Shown: piece after piece, positions 14,301 to 26,283 of the stretch
Layout of the letters: each line of letters opens with the position of its first letter
How positions within the stretch are numbered: position 1 is the stretch's first letter
Origin: Acanthaster planci
Taxonomy: Eukaryota; Echinodermata; Asteroidea; Valvatida; Acanthasteridae
Direction of reading: 5' to 3'
DNA: 62,000 nucleotides
Assembly (NCBI RefSeq): GCF_001949145.1
Contig: NW_019091373.1
Coordinates: forward strand, 2,323,687 to 2,385,686
Translations under genes and position numbers: made by a program
The notes under the pieces: generated by a model
Database searches by the model: none
Seen by the model: the letters and a program-made list of their open reading frames with translations, nothing else
What the model was told of the DNA's origin: nothing

Positions 14301-17300
14301 ATGCATCCGCATACCAAAAGTCAAATGCCAGTAAACCATGTAAAAAACGGCCAAAAAAAAAAAAGAAATAAAACAGCTCACAGAAACGCAGTGATGCAAT
14401 ATCACATGTTTACTTTTTCCATTGGCAACATAAAAGAGCACATTGTTTTTGCCTGTCATAGCTTTAGCATTGAGCAGAAAGTGGTTGGAGCCCGGCCACC
14501 CTTGGCCTGTGTGCAAGCACAGCCCTTATTTTACCAGAGGGGGAATTGGCCACATACCTGTTTCTGGCTGTTCCTCTGGCATTATTGGAACACTTTGTGT
14601 AGGTGAAACTGGGACAATGGGAAAAGATTGGCAGTTTGATTTACGAGTATTATAACACACCTTAGCACAACCGTAGTTAAGATTTCTAATAAGCAGACAG
14701 GTAATGTGTGTGGCCAATACAAGTGCTGGGCCAAGGCTTCAACAAAACATTACGCGTGGAAAATATACACAATTTAATATTGTTGAGCTGATCCATACTA
14801 CAGGTGAATGTGAAAGTGAAGCCAATGTGACATCATAAAATATTTGCAGCTAAATTTCTCTCAATTTCAAATGTATTCAACATTTGCACTGCGCTTATCT
14901 GACCTAACGTCACAAATCCGCATTTGCATTTGCTTTCACATGAAGTATGAACCGTTTTAACTTTAAAAACCTCTAATAAAAATTGACTTCCAAAACCTTC
15001 GGTCCCCGTTTGTGGCCCGCTCTGTCAAATTCAGGAAAAAGCCTTTTCAAGAAATTCACAGTCGTTCAAGTGGACAGTGAGATTTAATATTAACCACTGT
15101 AATTTATTTCAAGCTATTCATATTCAGGTAATTCCAGAAATTAGGGGTCTTTTTTTTTCATGTCCCTGTCACATCTGACAAATGATTTTGTAAGTTCAGG
15201 ACACATTTTTCTAATTACCCGCCAAACAAATGGTAATAATTTGAAATCAATTCCAGTGATATTACCATGTGAAATAACAAAATCAGATGTAACAGGGACA
15301 CGGAAATGTCACACTACGTAATTTCTGGAATTACCCATTCATTAAGAGGCTACACACAGAAAAACAGCGATTTTCAGCAGATAAGTTACACATTGCAGGT
15401 GTAATGCCCAAACTGTTCTCTGAAGTCAAATCATAGGGCAAACATTCCCTATTACCAATAAATTCTGAGGCACACTTGTACATGTACCTTGAACGAAAAG
15501 CAAGCTGGTACAATATTTGTCTTAGAAAAATCCTGAACTGGACAGGGCTAGGATGTTTGTGTGTGATAATACATCTCAGAGGATGAAATTACAACTGGAC
15601 ACCAGACCATTCACCTTGTCTGTCCGAATCAAAGCGGATATGTTTGGTCAGACTAAAGAAAAGACCCATGTATGGGTAAGTATTACTGAAAATAAACTAG
15701 GTCTCTCTTTTTTGGGGAAGTGTATGACTATCAATTCTTATTGGTGGCAAAATCAAAAGTACAGATAAAAGAAGTCTAGCACACATCCCTACAAGTCTTG
15801 TGATCTTGATGCTTGGCAGGCTGGTGGTCAAGAAATTTGCACTTTTTTTGAGTCTAATTGCAACCTCTAAGATTTGTGTCATCACGCAGTGGAATTACAG
15901 TGTGGCGGCTGGCATATTCGTTCAAAAAATGAAATGACTCACCTTTCTCCTTCTTGATCTGCTTCTCCTTGTTCTGCTTGGGACCCAAGACCAGTTTCTT
16001 GTGGTCCAAGAAGTTGTCGTAGCTGGACAAGAGCCCGGTGCTGTAGTACTGATACTGCTGTAGCTGGTGGGAGAAGTAGGGAGAAGAAATCGGACACTTT
16101 TTGATCAAACTTCCTGGAGATGTCCGAGAGAAAGCAGTGCTTGCGAGTGAGTCAAAATAGTTGATGGAGAGAACAAGGAGGACATCTCATTGTGAGAAAA
16201 CCATCCCAGGTGGCAATCTTGTTTGGCAAAGGGTACTTGCAGTTAAAAAGTGATGCCTGTTAATTTGTATTTGAGGTATGTATAGCACGTACAAACAGAT
16301 GATCTATCATGATTTCATATTAACAGATCTGTCTCCAAACCCAAATGTCCTAAAATTGGACTGGCGCAAGGAAGTAGCTTTGAGTCCTTCATTTCAGAGT
16401 GAACTTTGTGAATCAGATGTACCATATAGTAACATTCACATCATGAATAAGATAAATTGCAAATCACGCACACGATACAACTTCACGCACACGATACAAC
16501 TTTGATTCACCATGGCTAGGGAAACAGGATCCATAGCAGCACAAGTTCAGCCGTCTGATGGTTTTCTAACATATTTATAGAACTTATTCATAAAATTTTG
16601 GTACAAAAAACTTTTGCACATTTTGTTTTCTTTGTGTTCAAGTTTATGAACAGCCAAGAACTGAAATATAAACTTTTCAACCCTGATGCTATATCGTAGT
16701 ATTCTTGCAGTATAATTATTGATACAATTAAGAACTCTAACCTTCTCAAATCCTCCAAAATCTTCCTTGCATAAGTGGAAGAATTTGAAGGATTGAGGTC
16801 ATAAGGCAAAAGCTTGATAGTGATTTCAAATGATGCATTTCATCAAAGCCCTGGGGTGGATCTTACATCAATTTAGGCCCAGATTACAATCCGCACTGCT
16901 CCAGGATATCATTCTCACTGTCCCAACTTACAAGCAAAGAACTGCTAGAGGATTTTGAAGGATTGGGATAGTAGCCACTTCTCCAGTGAACACACACAAA
17001 AAAACAATGGACGATTTGGGATAAATTGAGGTTGTATCCAATTTTCACGTGGCCGCAGCAGGTGGATTTTATAGAAATGGTTGCATCCCGGCAAAAAGGT
17101 CCAGGGAGTTACATGTATAGTAGGGTTAAACCTCCATTGCAAAACAGCTCTTGTCAGTTATTGCCAGCAATTGGTGGCTCGGGTTGACAAGCGGACCAGG
17201 GGTGGGCAAAGTGGGCTCACCTCCCCCTCTGTGTAGAACTTGCTCTGGCACTGGCGTTTGTAGCGGTGGAGCTGTATCATCTCCTTCAGCTCCTCCTGCG

Positions 17301-20300
17301 ACAACGGCTTGTCCTCGTCCTCCTCTTCCACAGCTGAGGAATCGGACGAGTCGCTAAGGAGGATGTTCTAGAAGCGGGCAGTCATCAAAAGTAAGGTGGC
17401 AATTGATCAGTATAAAGCAGGGGGTTGAATTTCAGGTAAGAAAAAAAAACCTGCCACGCTGCAGAGCTAACAGCTTGCATTATGTTACTGGACGAGAAGA
17501 ATCTGTTTACAAAATTCAAGTGCTCACACAAGAAACGGGCATTTACATTTAGAACCGAAAGGTGTATTTACATGTATAAGAAAAAGTTGCAGGATGTGCT
17601 GCAAGACCAACCAATCTAGTTCCGTTACAGAAAAAAACGGAATGACTCTAAAATCTCTGAACCTGGCTCAGTGGATATTCTCATCCCTGAAATGACAAAG
17701 CAGCTGACTGCTTTCAAGCATCTAACACGGTCTGATAAAAACAAAGTTGTCATTTTTTTTTGTAAGTAAAATGCAAGTACGCGTTGGGAAACCTAATGGA
17801 GATGACCACATCATAAAACTCCCAATGAATTGGCCTAAACTTGCCTGTGTGTTCCTCTCCGTGCCATTCAAGATAAATGTTATGAATCTCATGACCTTCT
17901 GGCTGGCATGCACTTTTTTCATAATGGGACTTCCTGAACTTCAGCAAGTTGGTGTGTGCTTTAACGACTCCATGAAACTGAACTAATGAAAGCTGGTGAG
18001 CAGAACAGGTGTGGAACGGGCTTGGATGGGCACGACTGAGTTTCTTAGAGATCTACTCTGACTCACTTTCAACCAGCGTCTGCTCTTCTTCACCTTAGAC
18101 AGATTGTACAAACGCCTTCGGTCTGCTTTCCTCTCTGCGAAGGAAAAAAACACTTCAGTTCAGTCCCCCATCACCTCTACAGAGAGCGTTATGGTGGGAA
18201 TGAGGTTGACAGGGTATTTGACAAAAGAATAACCAAGTGCACCACTGCTGAGACTCATGTGCTTTGAGGTTTAGGGAGAGGACACTAAGGGTAAAGCATC
18301 TGTCAAAGCCACAATTCAAAAAAGTAAATGCATCTACTGAACAGCAAGGGTTTCAAATAGCAGCACCAAACTGCTATCACCTCACGGAAAAAACTTGGAT
18401 GAGGGTGCAACTACACTTTGATGGGAGCAACGGAGTTCCTACATCCTGAATATATGAACTGGGTCTGAAAGGTTCATCTCACCAACTGGATTGAACCATG
18501 AGAAGCAGTTTAATGCTTCATGCTCCTCCAAATCGACAGTTCAATTTTTGCTAAGCAGTGGGGTGCCGTGGGGACAGTGCATTTGTTTAAAATGACCAGC
18601 CTATGACATTGTAGCCAACCATGCAAAGGTCGGCCTGGGTATTCAATCCTTGAAATGTATGTTAGAAAAATTGGTCAAGTGGTTCATTGCTCTGCCATGT
18701 GAGCTAGTTTTATTGGACTTACTGAAGCCAAGCCAGCATGTTAAACTTTTCTCCATCTTTTGATCCAAATAGCTGCTTTTTAATCTCTTTTATTCCAAAC
18801 GGTGCGCAAAGACCCTGGGCAAAAGTTGGGATAAACTGGACGATTTAGGCACTCATTTTCATATCTGGAAAACTGTAGCAGATGATGGTTAAACGCTGAC
18901 CAAGAAGTGGCCTACCCATGGCAACTAACATTTGGGATGTTGGAAGTTCCCTCAGCACAAAGGTGTGTTCACTGACCTGCTCTGGAAGTAATCAGACCGT
19001 GGACAGTTTTGACGTCTTTGTCTCGGTTGTCGTCTTCTTTGAGGGCTTCGTCGTCAGGTGGGACAGCATCACGACCAACCTCTTCCTTGTAAAGTTCCTC
19101 TTCACCGTGCTCTCTGAAACATGTCATTACAAGACACCACGTCTTTGGTCAGTGCAAAGGACTTTAACTTCTCACTGGAAATCTGATCAAGTCCAGTGAA
19201 TTTAAATAATCAAGTCATGTGCTTCCTATGACCAAAACAGACCAGTGGTCTAGCTTGGTGTTTTATGATTCTGATATACAAATCACGAACAGCATAAAAC
19301 TGTTCCATATGTTACAAACTAAAGCTTACCTTTACTGCAATTTTTCTTTCACATTTGCAAAAACAGCCATCAAAAACACTCCAGCTGAAATTGACAGTCT
19401 TTTCAAATAAACACCTATTTTCAATTTCAAAAGCAAAACTGCTTCTTTCATTGCTTTTCCTCATATCCTCACAGGGTAAAAACCAATTTTTCTAGTCCAA
19501 TTTCTTTGGGAAACAGTTGGCATATACAGCTCTGAAATTCAAGCCCAGATTAAGCATGCACTCATTAGTGGAGTTGTTGCTAGTACACTGATAACATACA
19601 GCGACCAACTGTAAATGAACACAACTTTATAAACCGGGACACAAATGAGGCCAGTGACACTAGCTTCAATTAATGGATGCAGTCTCATACAAAGGAAAAT
19701 CCTTGATCCAATAAGTGAAATGGAGTGTGTATATTTCCACTCTTTGATTTATATTCTTGGTGTTGCACTGCGCTTCCGTTTTGAGAGTCTCAAAATTTCA
19801 GAAATACAGAGTACGGAAAACAACTCCTCCAACAATGGGCTGGGGCCTCAAGAGTGGAAAACCATCCACACAATTGTATAGCTACTCCAATGGACTTTTC
19901 AGTACTTCTCAAGGAATAAAGTGGACAAAAAATATCTGGTTTCCAAACAGAATGGTTTTGCTAAGCAATTTAAACTGCTCGAGAAAATCCATTAGAAGGG
20001 TCATTCCATGTCAAATTACCGAAATCTTCTTGGAAATTTACATCCCACCTTTCCTGTGTTGCTTGTGATTGGTGGGTGTGTGGGGGGGGGAAATCTGGCT
20101 GAAAAAAAGCTGAATTTACAAGTTTTAGTGCCACTGGACGACAGTATTCGCATTATCCAAGTTTATCCCAAACATATTACATCTTAGTTTTTGAACATTT
20201 TGTAGAAAACATGTTGGCATACAATATTCAAAATCCAATTCAAGGTCAAAGTAAATGGTCAAGTGGTTATCTTATTCCAAATTGCTCTGACGAGCAAACT

Positions 20301-20763
20301 AGTGACAAGTCCAGATTTAATACATTTCCTTTCCAAAAAAAAAGAATTTTGGCCAATGGCTTAGGACGATAAAGCCAGTTGAAAATGGATGACTATGCCC
20401 ATTTTAGCTGAGACTACAGACAGAGGCAGACCATGACACCAAAAATTTTTCATTGGGCTAAACGCTGAAGTTTAAGTCTTTTCACCAACAATCACACACC
20501 CCATAAAACCCAAATGCAAACCAAACTGAAACTGAAGGGGAGTTGAACTCACTGGGTGATTTGATACGGATTGGCCACAACGTGGACAGGATTACTTACG
20601 GTGTGGAGGCTGTGAGGATTTTCTCAACGTAAGCCAAGTAGGGCTCAAGGCAGACGGCCTTCTCTAGTCTCTGGATATGGAGTGGCTTAGCTTGTGGGAC
20701 CCCTCCGACTGGCCCTTCGGGTAGCACAGCGTCACTGCTGACACCTTTGCTCCCCTCACTCAT
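4078..20763 (-). CDS. INO80: INO80 chromatin-remodelling ATPase, N-terminal 583 codons (3'-partial)
   Basis: Catalytic subunit of the nuclear INO80 complex, a Snf2-family ATPase that slides nucleosomes. Twelve coding exons join in frame at GT-AG borders: 20600-20763, 18977-19113, 18067-18134, 17221-17367, 15943-16063, 11180-11247, 8964-9116, 8373-8630, 7432-7627, 6147-6272, 5108-5322, 4078-4173 (1749 nt, 583 codons). The start ATG is at 20761-20763. Recognisable blocks are [15 protein letters not shown] (about residue 109), an acidic serine-rich stretch (about 128-143), [16 protein letters not shown] (173), the DBINO region (about 255-385) and the start of the ATPase. Animal INO80 proteins are about 1500 residues, so roughly two thirds are off the left edge. 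The second exon is acidic and poorly conserved, so it is supported mainly by phase and splice sites. Introns are crowded with MITEs. Identity is secure; splice sites are inferred by eye. Confidence 0.95.
4920..5040 (-). pseudogene. Decayed partial duplicate of the INO80 motif-I exon
   Basis: About 110 bp immediately 3' of the INO80 exon at 5108-5322 resembles that exon's end and its donor-side intron flank (about 5085-5200). Shared runs include CCAGGATCCCGTTGA and ACCGTCTTGCC on the plus strand. Read on the minus strand, it gives VNGILA and then a stop where DEMGLGKT should follow, so the Walker loop is shifted out of frame. It looks like a tandem duplication that has since degenerated within the intron. 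Confidence 0.7.
5560..5782. mobile_element. TTAA-flanked piggyBac-like MITE, copy 1
   Basis: Bounded by TTAA at both ends (5560-5563, 5779-5782), with inner termini CCCTAAC and GTTAGGG. Subterminal inverted repeats read CCCTAACCTTCCCC and, inverted at the other end, GGGGAAGGTTAGGG. About 220 bp with no transposase. TTAA target duplication and CCC termini are typical of piggyBac elements. It lies in an INO80 intron; copies 2-4 are at 21532, 41644 and 50775. Confidence 0.8.
7891..8121. mobile_element. MITE with inverted AAGGACCACTTTTT arms
   Basis: Left arm TACTCAAAGTTAAGGACCAC and the right arm inverse (AACTCAAAAAAGGGAAGGAC) enclose about 230 AT-rich bp. It lies in the INO80 intron between exons 8373 and 7627. 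Confidence 0.6.
8145..8295. mobile_element. Second copy of the TTTGCAGCTAAAT MITE family
   Basis: Starts CCAGTTCATGCTTCAGGCGA, aligns with 14798-14950 through ATTTGCAGCTAAATATGA and ends near TGTTCACCCC. It is next to the 7891 MITE. Confidence 0.45.
8373..9116 (-). other. INO80: INO80 DBINO-region exons
   Basis: Exons 8964-9116 and 8373-8630 encode residues 236-372 and contain most of the DBINO domain, which in INO80 proteins binds DNA and docks actin-related proteins. Visible hallmarks are the [16 protein letters not shown] block, [18 protein letters not shown] and the highly charged [20 protein letters not shown] helix. The next exon (7432-7627) continues with [20 protein letters not shown], which is nearly invariant in animal INO80. 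The donor at 8372 reads GTGGGT rather than GTAAGT but keeps the correct phase. Confidence 0.93.
9330..9445. mobile_element. Fragment of the TCCTCCAA family in an INO80 intron
   Basis: Two GGAGGA-rich blocks (GGAGGACTTTGGAGGACTGA, then AAAATTGGAGGATTTCGC) match the central part of the 42671 element. Confidence 0.45.
11000..11035. repeat. Perfect 17-bp-arm hairpin with 2-nt loop
   Basis: TTGTGTTGATATTTTAA and its exact inverse are separated by TT. It lies in an INO80 intron about 145 bp below exon 11180-11247. Probably the remnant of a very small MITE. Confidence 0.7.
11426..11715. mobile_element. MITE with CAGGGG(T/C)GGAT(C/G)CAGG termini
   Basis: 16-bp inverted termini (CAGGGGTGGATCCAGG left; inverse of CCTGCATCCGCCCCTG right) with a direct repeat ATGGA on both sides as the apparent target duplication. 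Contains an AGAA microsatellite and repeated CCCCCCCTTTGGGAAAATC words. The same terminal type is common in marine-invertebrate genomes. It lies in an INO80 intron. Confidence 0.7.
14141..14166 (+). repeat. Poly(A) tract
   Basis: A run of about 23 A after GGGGG, in an INO80 intron. No SINE or retrogene body was recognised upstream, so a retro-insertion cannot be claimed. Confidence 0.6.
14798..14958. mobile_element. MITE with TTCATACTTCA-type ends, full copy
   Basis: Ends (CATACTACAGGTGAATGTGA; inverse of TTTCACATGAAGTATGAACC) are imperfect inverted repeats around an ATATTTGCAGCTAAAT core. The related copy at about 8145-8290 shares the core TTTGCAGCTAAAT and flanking CAGGCGAACG/AAGTAAAGCGAA words. 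Confidence 0.5.
15127..15335. mobile_element. MITE with GGTAATTCCAGAAATTA arms
   Basis: The 17-bp end GGTAATTCCAGAAATTA is repeated inverted at 15317-15335. Pairing continues inward through TGTCCCTGT(C/T)ACATCTGA, giving about 60-bp arms. It lies in an INO80 intron. Confidence 0.65.
16730..17130. mobile_element. Diverged half-copy of the TCCTCCAA fold-back family
   Basis: Follows the left arm of the 42671 element in order: CTAACCTTCTCAAATCC, then GAAGGATTGAGG with GGCAAAAG, and near the end GGACGATTTGGGATAAAT and GGCAAAAAGGTCCAGGG. Clearly older than the palindromic copy. It lies in an INO80 intron. Confidence 0.55.
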
Positions 20764-20791
20764 AACGACAACGGTCCGGCCGCATTGTCCA
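20764..20791 (-). other. INO80 5' UTR part of the first coding exon
   Basis: A CAG acceptor (complement of 20792-20794), preceded by a pyrimidine-rich tract, lies 28 nt before the INO80 ATG. This implies a further non-coding 5' exon upstream, at higher coordinates. Confidence 0.55.
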
Positions 20792-21531
20792 CTGGATGGA
20801 AAGAGGATGTGAAAAAGTCAACAGTATTGCTTTTTGCCCTTTCATGTACCTGGGGCCTGTTTCATCAAATACCACTTGGGTTGACTTGGCTGTTGCTTGA
20901 AATCACACACAACTCAATGGGAAGCGGCTGCAGCCACAACTACTGACTCGTGCGTCATTGAAAGCAGCAGTCAAGTCATTCGGACACAGCTTAATAAGCA
21001 GAAAATACTGCTTAGCCAACTCATGTCAGGGAACCAATCACAGCAAACAGATCATTGACATATTGGCTGGTAACTAACTTTTGCCCGTTTGCTGAGCAAC
21101 TATTCGCTGTAGTGCTTGACCACCTTCTGCAGGGTTCCAAAAGGAAAAACCCACTAAACCAGAGGACTTAGCCAGTAATAGTGACACTGGTCTTGAAGTA
21201 TCAATACCAGTGCAAGCCATGCAGTCCAGTTAGTTTCTTCAAGTCTACAAATAATTCCAAAATTTTAAATTGCATAATTGTTTTAAAATTGTGCAAGTTT
21301 AACTTTCTGTGCGATTAAACTGCATGTACACAGCAGTACCTTTCGAGACAGTTTGGTTCATCACTTTTGCTACTGTATATGTCTTGTAACATTCATTGCA
21401 GTGAAGCAAAATAGTCAACTGTTGCTATAGTATACCAGACAACATTTAACTTTAAATTCGTACTTGACCTGCGCAAGGATCCTCCCATGCACGACTACTG
21501 AAAGCAAGAATAGTCAGCTGAAAACAGATAG

Positions 21532-21755
21532 TTAACCCTGACTCCCCAGAGTGATTTACCTGGAACCATACCCATTTACACAAATCCCAACACCATATGG
21601 TAAACTGTGCACAAAAACTGTTGGATTCTGTTTATTTTGGGTATGCCTGAACCCATGTTAAAGCACAAGCAGTTTAGGGGTAAAGTACCCAGTGCCACAA
21701 ATTCACACACTTTACTGGTGTTCAATTCTGTGTGGTTAGGGAAGGTTAGGGTTAA
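21532..21755. mobile_element. TTAA-flanked piggyBac-like MITE, copy 2
   Basis: Same family as the copy at 5560: TTAA at 21532-21535 and 21752-21755, right end TGTGTGGTTAGGGAAGGTTA. It is the most diverged copy in the left half. It lies in the 5' UTR intron region of INO80. Confidence 0.75.
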
Positions 21756-22857
21756 TGGACTTAATGAAGCTACTGTGGAACTGTTTCCCAGGTGACACAA
21801 GCATGCACAAGCATCACCCAGACTACACAGGAGAAGGTGGTGATACAAACACACGCTGATGAACATTTCAAATGAAGTCTGAAATTGTTATGCAAAATAT
21901 ATGGAGGATGTATGGGTAAACCACTTCAACATGTCTTGGAAATGGAAGTTGACAAACTACATGTATTTGACTTTGCTTTGAGGTCAAGTTTATCAACTTC
22001 CAAAACAACATGTTGCTAACACCACAAAAACTAACAAACCACCCTCAAACTAAATTACATACATGCAGTGACCAGTGTACAAAGCTGACCAATGTGTCCC
22101 TAACTAAGCTGACCAATATGATTAGTTCAACCCTAAGTATTAAAAACTCCTCATGAAAATCTGAAGTGTGGAGGTTTCCAAAGCTAGACGGAAGAAGACA
22201 TCCTACGTGCTCTTCAATTCTGAGATACCCCCATCTAGTTACATGTGTTTATCTGCCAGTCTGCAGCCCAACTTTCCATGAAGTAAGCTAACTTAATAGA
22301 ACTTAAGGCTCAATGACCTGTTGAATTCATGGCATTGAAGTCAGCCTAGCCTCACTGCATTAGTTTAGGAACTGACCATCACTGTAATTTACTAATCCCA
22401 CAGTAAAACTGTTGATTAAGAAAACACAACATGCTAAAAAGCCTTTTTAATAGCTCCATGGTACAGCTGGTCTGCCCTTTAACAGTTCAACATTTGCACT
22501 TGCAACTCAGGCCAAGATTTGAAAATAAATTGTAGGCGCAGTTGGTTCACTGACAGTAGTATGTCACAGCCGAACCATACACTTCACAAGCAACAATTGC
22601 AAGAGTGCAGGTTCAACGCACACATCACTCTTATTGTTCGGTTTCGACTCTCCCCGGCCAGGCCAACCATGGACGACAAAAACCCTGCCGGGAAATCAAT
22701 GTGCGACGAACGTGACAAATGACATGAAACTTTTTACATAGGTCCATCTACCCGGGTCCGAATCAAGCCCAACAAAAACGTAAACGTGCACCCATCATCT
22801 CGTGTACAAGTAAGCTAAGGGGCACAAAAACCTCCAAATCCTGGCCCAAATACCCAC

Positions 22858-23110
22858 CCTCAGTCGGGAGAATTGCGCCTCGAATGCTGCCTGTGTTGGA
22901 TACTGAGCCAAGCACGATGAACACAGCAAGATGGCGAAATACAGGCAGGTTTAGCCAAGCTGCGGCATTGGCTAGATTTCATGGAACAGCAGCCGCCACG
23001 AAGCACAGAGGGCATGACTGCCCTCCCGCTTCGCGGGGGGTCCATCGCCATGCGGCCAAATGAACCATGCTTTTTCTCTGTACGCACGCACGAGTCCAAT
23101 GGGCTTACCT
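22858..23110 (-). promoter_or_regulatory. Probable INO80 5' non-coding exon and promoter region
   Basis: A relatively GC- and CpG-rich patch about 2 kb upstream of the first INO80 coding exon. A possible splice donor (GTGGGT, complement of 22852-22857) ends it, and an AAGATGGCG box at 22928-22936 matches the YY1-type element common in housekeeping promoters. The exact transcription start cannot be read from sequence. This is inference from position and composition. Confidence 0.35.
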
Positions 23111-23329
23111 ACGGTGTCCGTAAAAAAGCATTATTCCAACCTACATATCTCGAGGGTAAACAATCCCTCTTCCATCGTTTCATTTAATTTTTATTTATTT
23201 ATTTTATGCCTAGAGATATACAGGTAGAATCAGTTCAAACAGAAAAACATACGATTTTGGCAAAAATTAACAAATTTAAATATCTAATCAGCTCCACAAG
23301 GATTGCCCCAAAGGAAAGGATCCCTGTCA

Positions 23330-23650
23330 ATGGGCTTTCCAAACTAATCGGAAAAACAAACAAACAAACAAACAAACAAACAACCCAACAAACATTAAAA
23401 CACAAAATAGTTTAATCCTTTTCTTAAATCTAAAAAGTTAGGAGTTAAAGTTGAAGTTAAATGAAACAACTATAATTTAAATTACATCTTATTATATACA
23501 AGATTAAAACGGTTAAGAGAATGTAAACGTACCGGGGGCTTTCCAAACTAATAATTTGATTAATAAAAAGATTAACAGAGAATTTTATGAATGAAAGTTA
23601 CTAAAATACATCTAATTACGTACAGGAGCAAAACAGTTTTCATAACATAC
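23330..23650 (+). repeat. Degenerate direct repeat, about 205-bp period, with CAAA microsatellite
   Basis: GGGCTTTCCAAACTAAT occurs at about 23332 and 23536. AT-rich sequence after each shares ACATCT(T/A)ATTA and AAAAC(G/A)GTT words. A (CAAA)n run of about 30 bp sits at 23353-23383. Confidence 0.5.
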
Positions 23651-24942
23651 AGTAACAGCTGGTTACGTCAGACTCAACAAATTAAAGAAAATTCATAGAA
23701 CAATCCACTGAAACAGCAAAATGCCCATAAAAGACGGAACAGCTAGAGAAGTTTTTTCTGAACATTCTTCCTCTCACAGAAGGCATTAACCGAAAAGAGG
23801 GAAAACCAATATCATAAACAATGTTACAATTTATTTTCTAAAACAGTACACGCCCTTTAACTGGCCCCTCCCCAGTGGAAAGTTTATTCGCTCATGAAAA
23901 TGATGAACAAAAGGTGGATGGCTAGTTATTTAAAAGAGGACGGGGCTGATGCCGCCATAACCATAACGTCAATGCACGTACTTTTAGATGAGGGGAAAAC
24001 TAATTCTCAGGTTTTCTGCTGAAGAATTCTCCCTAAACATGCTTATATCTATGTCCGATTCCTTGGCGATATATTACAATGCTTCGGATGACCAGGCATG
24101 ATGTGGCAAAATCGCTGCAACAGTCAACTCCACCTGTCCCTCAGCCCAAAGTTAGAAAAAAACACACAGAAAATGAAAAAAGGCTTTGACCCACACAATT
24201 TTAAAACACAAAGTGGCATATCAGAATTATGCGTGTTAAGTTAAATATTGTGTCTAACAACGGTCCATGTCTCCCATATAGGCCTACCTCTTACTAATCA
24301 ATGTTGTTAACGAATTGCTGAGACGCATCAAGCAGCATTTTTTGAAATTCAGATTCGACTTGGAAAGATTTGGGGTAACTTGACATGCCGAGAAAATGCC
24401 TTGGGACTTTATTTGAATAAATCCTTCAACGAATTTGACTTTTTGACATTGCCGAATCTTGTTTGAATAAATACATGCACAAGCAAAAACAGAATCGGTA
24501 TCTTTGGTCTCGTAAGAGCAAACGTTACACCATTTGCATGTTTCCATATACTAGTGTTTTATCATTGTAATGCTAGCATTATGCTGGACTCGAGTCTACA
24601 ACTCTGGGGTCTTGTTCTGAACGCGGAGTCAGAGTCACCGTATTTTACGACCCTATAGTTTAGTTATTTACCAGTAATTTGAATCAAGTTGTTACGAATT
24701 GTGACTGGACTCGAATCAGTCGTAAAAGTGTAAACTCCATTACACCACTATTCATTACAAATCTGCTCCTGTCCGGCCGCTCCTGAAATGCCTATTCAAC
24801 TAACCACAGTGCATCATTTACATGTGTATGAAAAAATCTGCTCAAGTAACGTAAACATAATCATTGACAACTGGAATTCTTCCGCCGTGCTTCATTAGCC
24901 ACATTTAAATGTACTCTATTACTGCAATGTCCACCTCTGTTT

Positions 24943-24980
24943 GTTTGTTTTTTGTTTGTTTGTTTGTTTGTTTGTTTGTT
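24943..24980 (+). repeat. (TTTG)n microsatellite
   Basis: Nine or so TTTG units with one interruption, in the spacer between INO80 and SRSF. Confidence 0.8.
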
Positions 24981-26016
24981 TTGGATTGATTTTTCTTTTT
25001 TTACACACAGTTCGAGTTTATGACCGTTTTACAACAATCAACTTTGTCTCCGTCTCAGGCTTTGTGTAGGAAACCAATCCCCGACTGTGGGCCTGAAACG
25101 TGTAACTTAAATTGAAATACTATAATGTTTGTCTCTTTTACATCTTATTTGATGTTTTATGGCACTATCAGACTTACTATTGCGCTTACAATCTCAAAGT
25201 GAGGAAGTAAAAAAAAAACAGTTGAAGCCTGCGACGGAGCCCAAGTCGAGTATTGGAAAACGGCCTTAGTCTGCGGGAGACGTAAGAAAGGCTTAGTTGC
25301 ACGTTTTACATGAATGTGAACGCGAGTGTGGACTTTTGCGGACGTCATCGCCTCCTGCGCATATTAAAAGTGTCTCTCAAGTACGGGGATATCGCACGGA
25401 CGTCCAGTACGTGAAATATAGGAAGTTCACGTTGGGTCAGAATGTAAGAAACTGCTACATTTTCGGATGGTTTAAAATTATACGATGAGCATTCCCTGAT
25501 GCGTGTTTATGTATGGAGCAAAATTTATGCAACTGTGATTTTTTCATGCCTGGTTTAATGATGACCACCTACACCTAGTTGGAAAGATTTACCAGGTGTT
25601 ATTTATCATTTGGGCTTTTACTCGAGTGCTCATTTGAATGCACATTTTGTGCAGGAAGCGCATCCAAATTTTCAAGCGGGCATTTGACACATTCTCGCGG
25701 TCGGAGGTTCTTCTATTTATTGCACTCACGTCTGGGCAAAGGGGCAACTCTCCATTCACTTTATACAGGGATTTGCATATTTTCCTCCTTTTTTGATGCA
25801 ACGTGATATTTATAACTGAAGCCTCTTCGGTCTAGTGTGGGGGATATTCATAGCGCATAAATAGTGAAATTTCGGGCACATTTGATGTAAAGGTTAAGAG
25901 TTTAATCAATAATTCAGATTTTCCCCGCAGACAGCAACACTATTAATTTTTTGGCTCTTTTGAGTTTTGAGGGTGAAATATTATGGAATATACATCAATA
26001 CAGGCGATTCACGATA

Positions 26017-26151
26017 GTGCGCCACCAAGAGTTTGTAACGCGTTGGCCAATCATAACGCGCGAAATTGTGGACCCTTTCCAAACCTGCATTGGGTCGAGA
26101 AATTTCGCGCATTGTGATTGGCCAACGCGTTGCAAACTCTTGATGGCGCAC
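26017..26151. repeat. 51-bp-arm hairpin containing CCAAT boxes
   Basis: 26017-26067 and 26101-26151 are inverted copies over 51 bp with a handful of mismatches, around a 33-bp loop. Each arm holds GCGTTGGCCAATCA, so two opposed CCAAT boxes result. It lies in the spacer between the INO80 and SRSF promoters. Either a small MITE or a regulatory cruciform. Confidence 0.75.
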
Positions 26152-26283
26152 TGACCAGTCAGAGAGAAGAATCAAGAATCAGTGACGTCATCCCGACCGC
26201 GAGAATACGCGCCAGTACGCGATAAAAATATGTCGCGTTTGTGTTCACGTTTGCGTACATAAGCTCATTTTTCTAACTGCATA

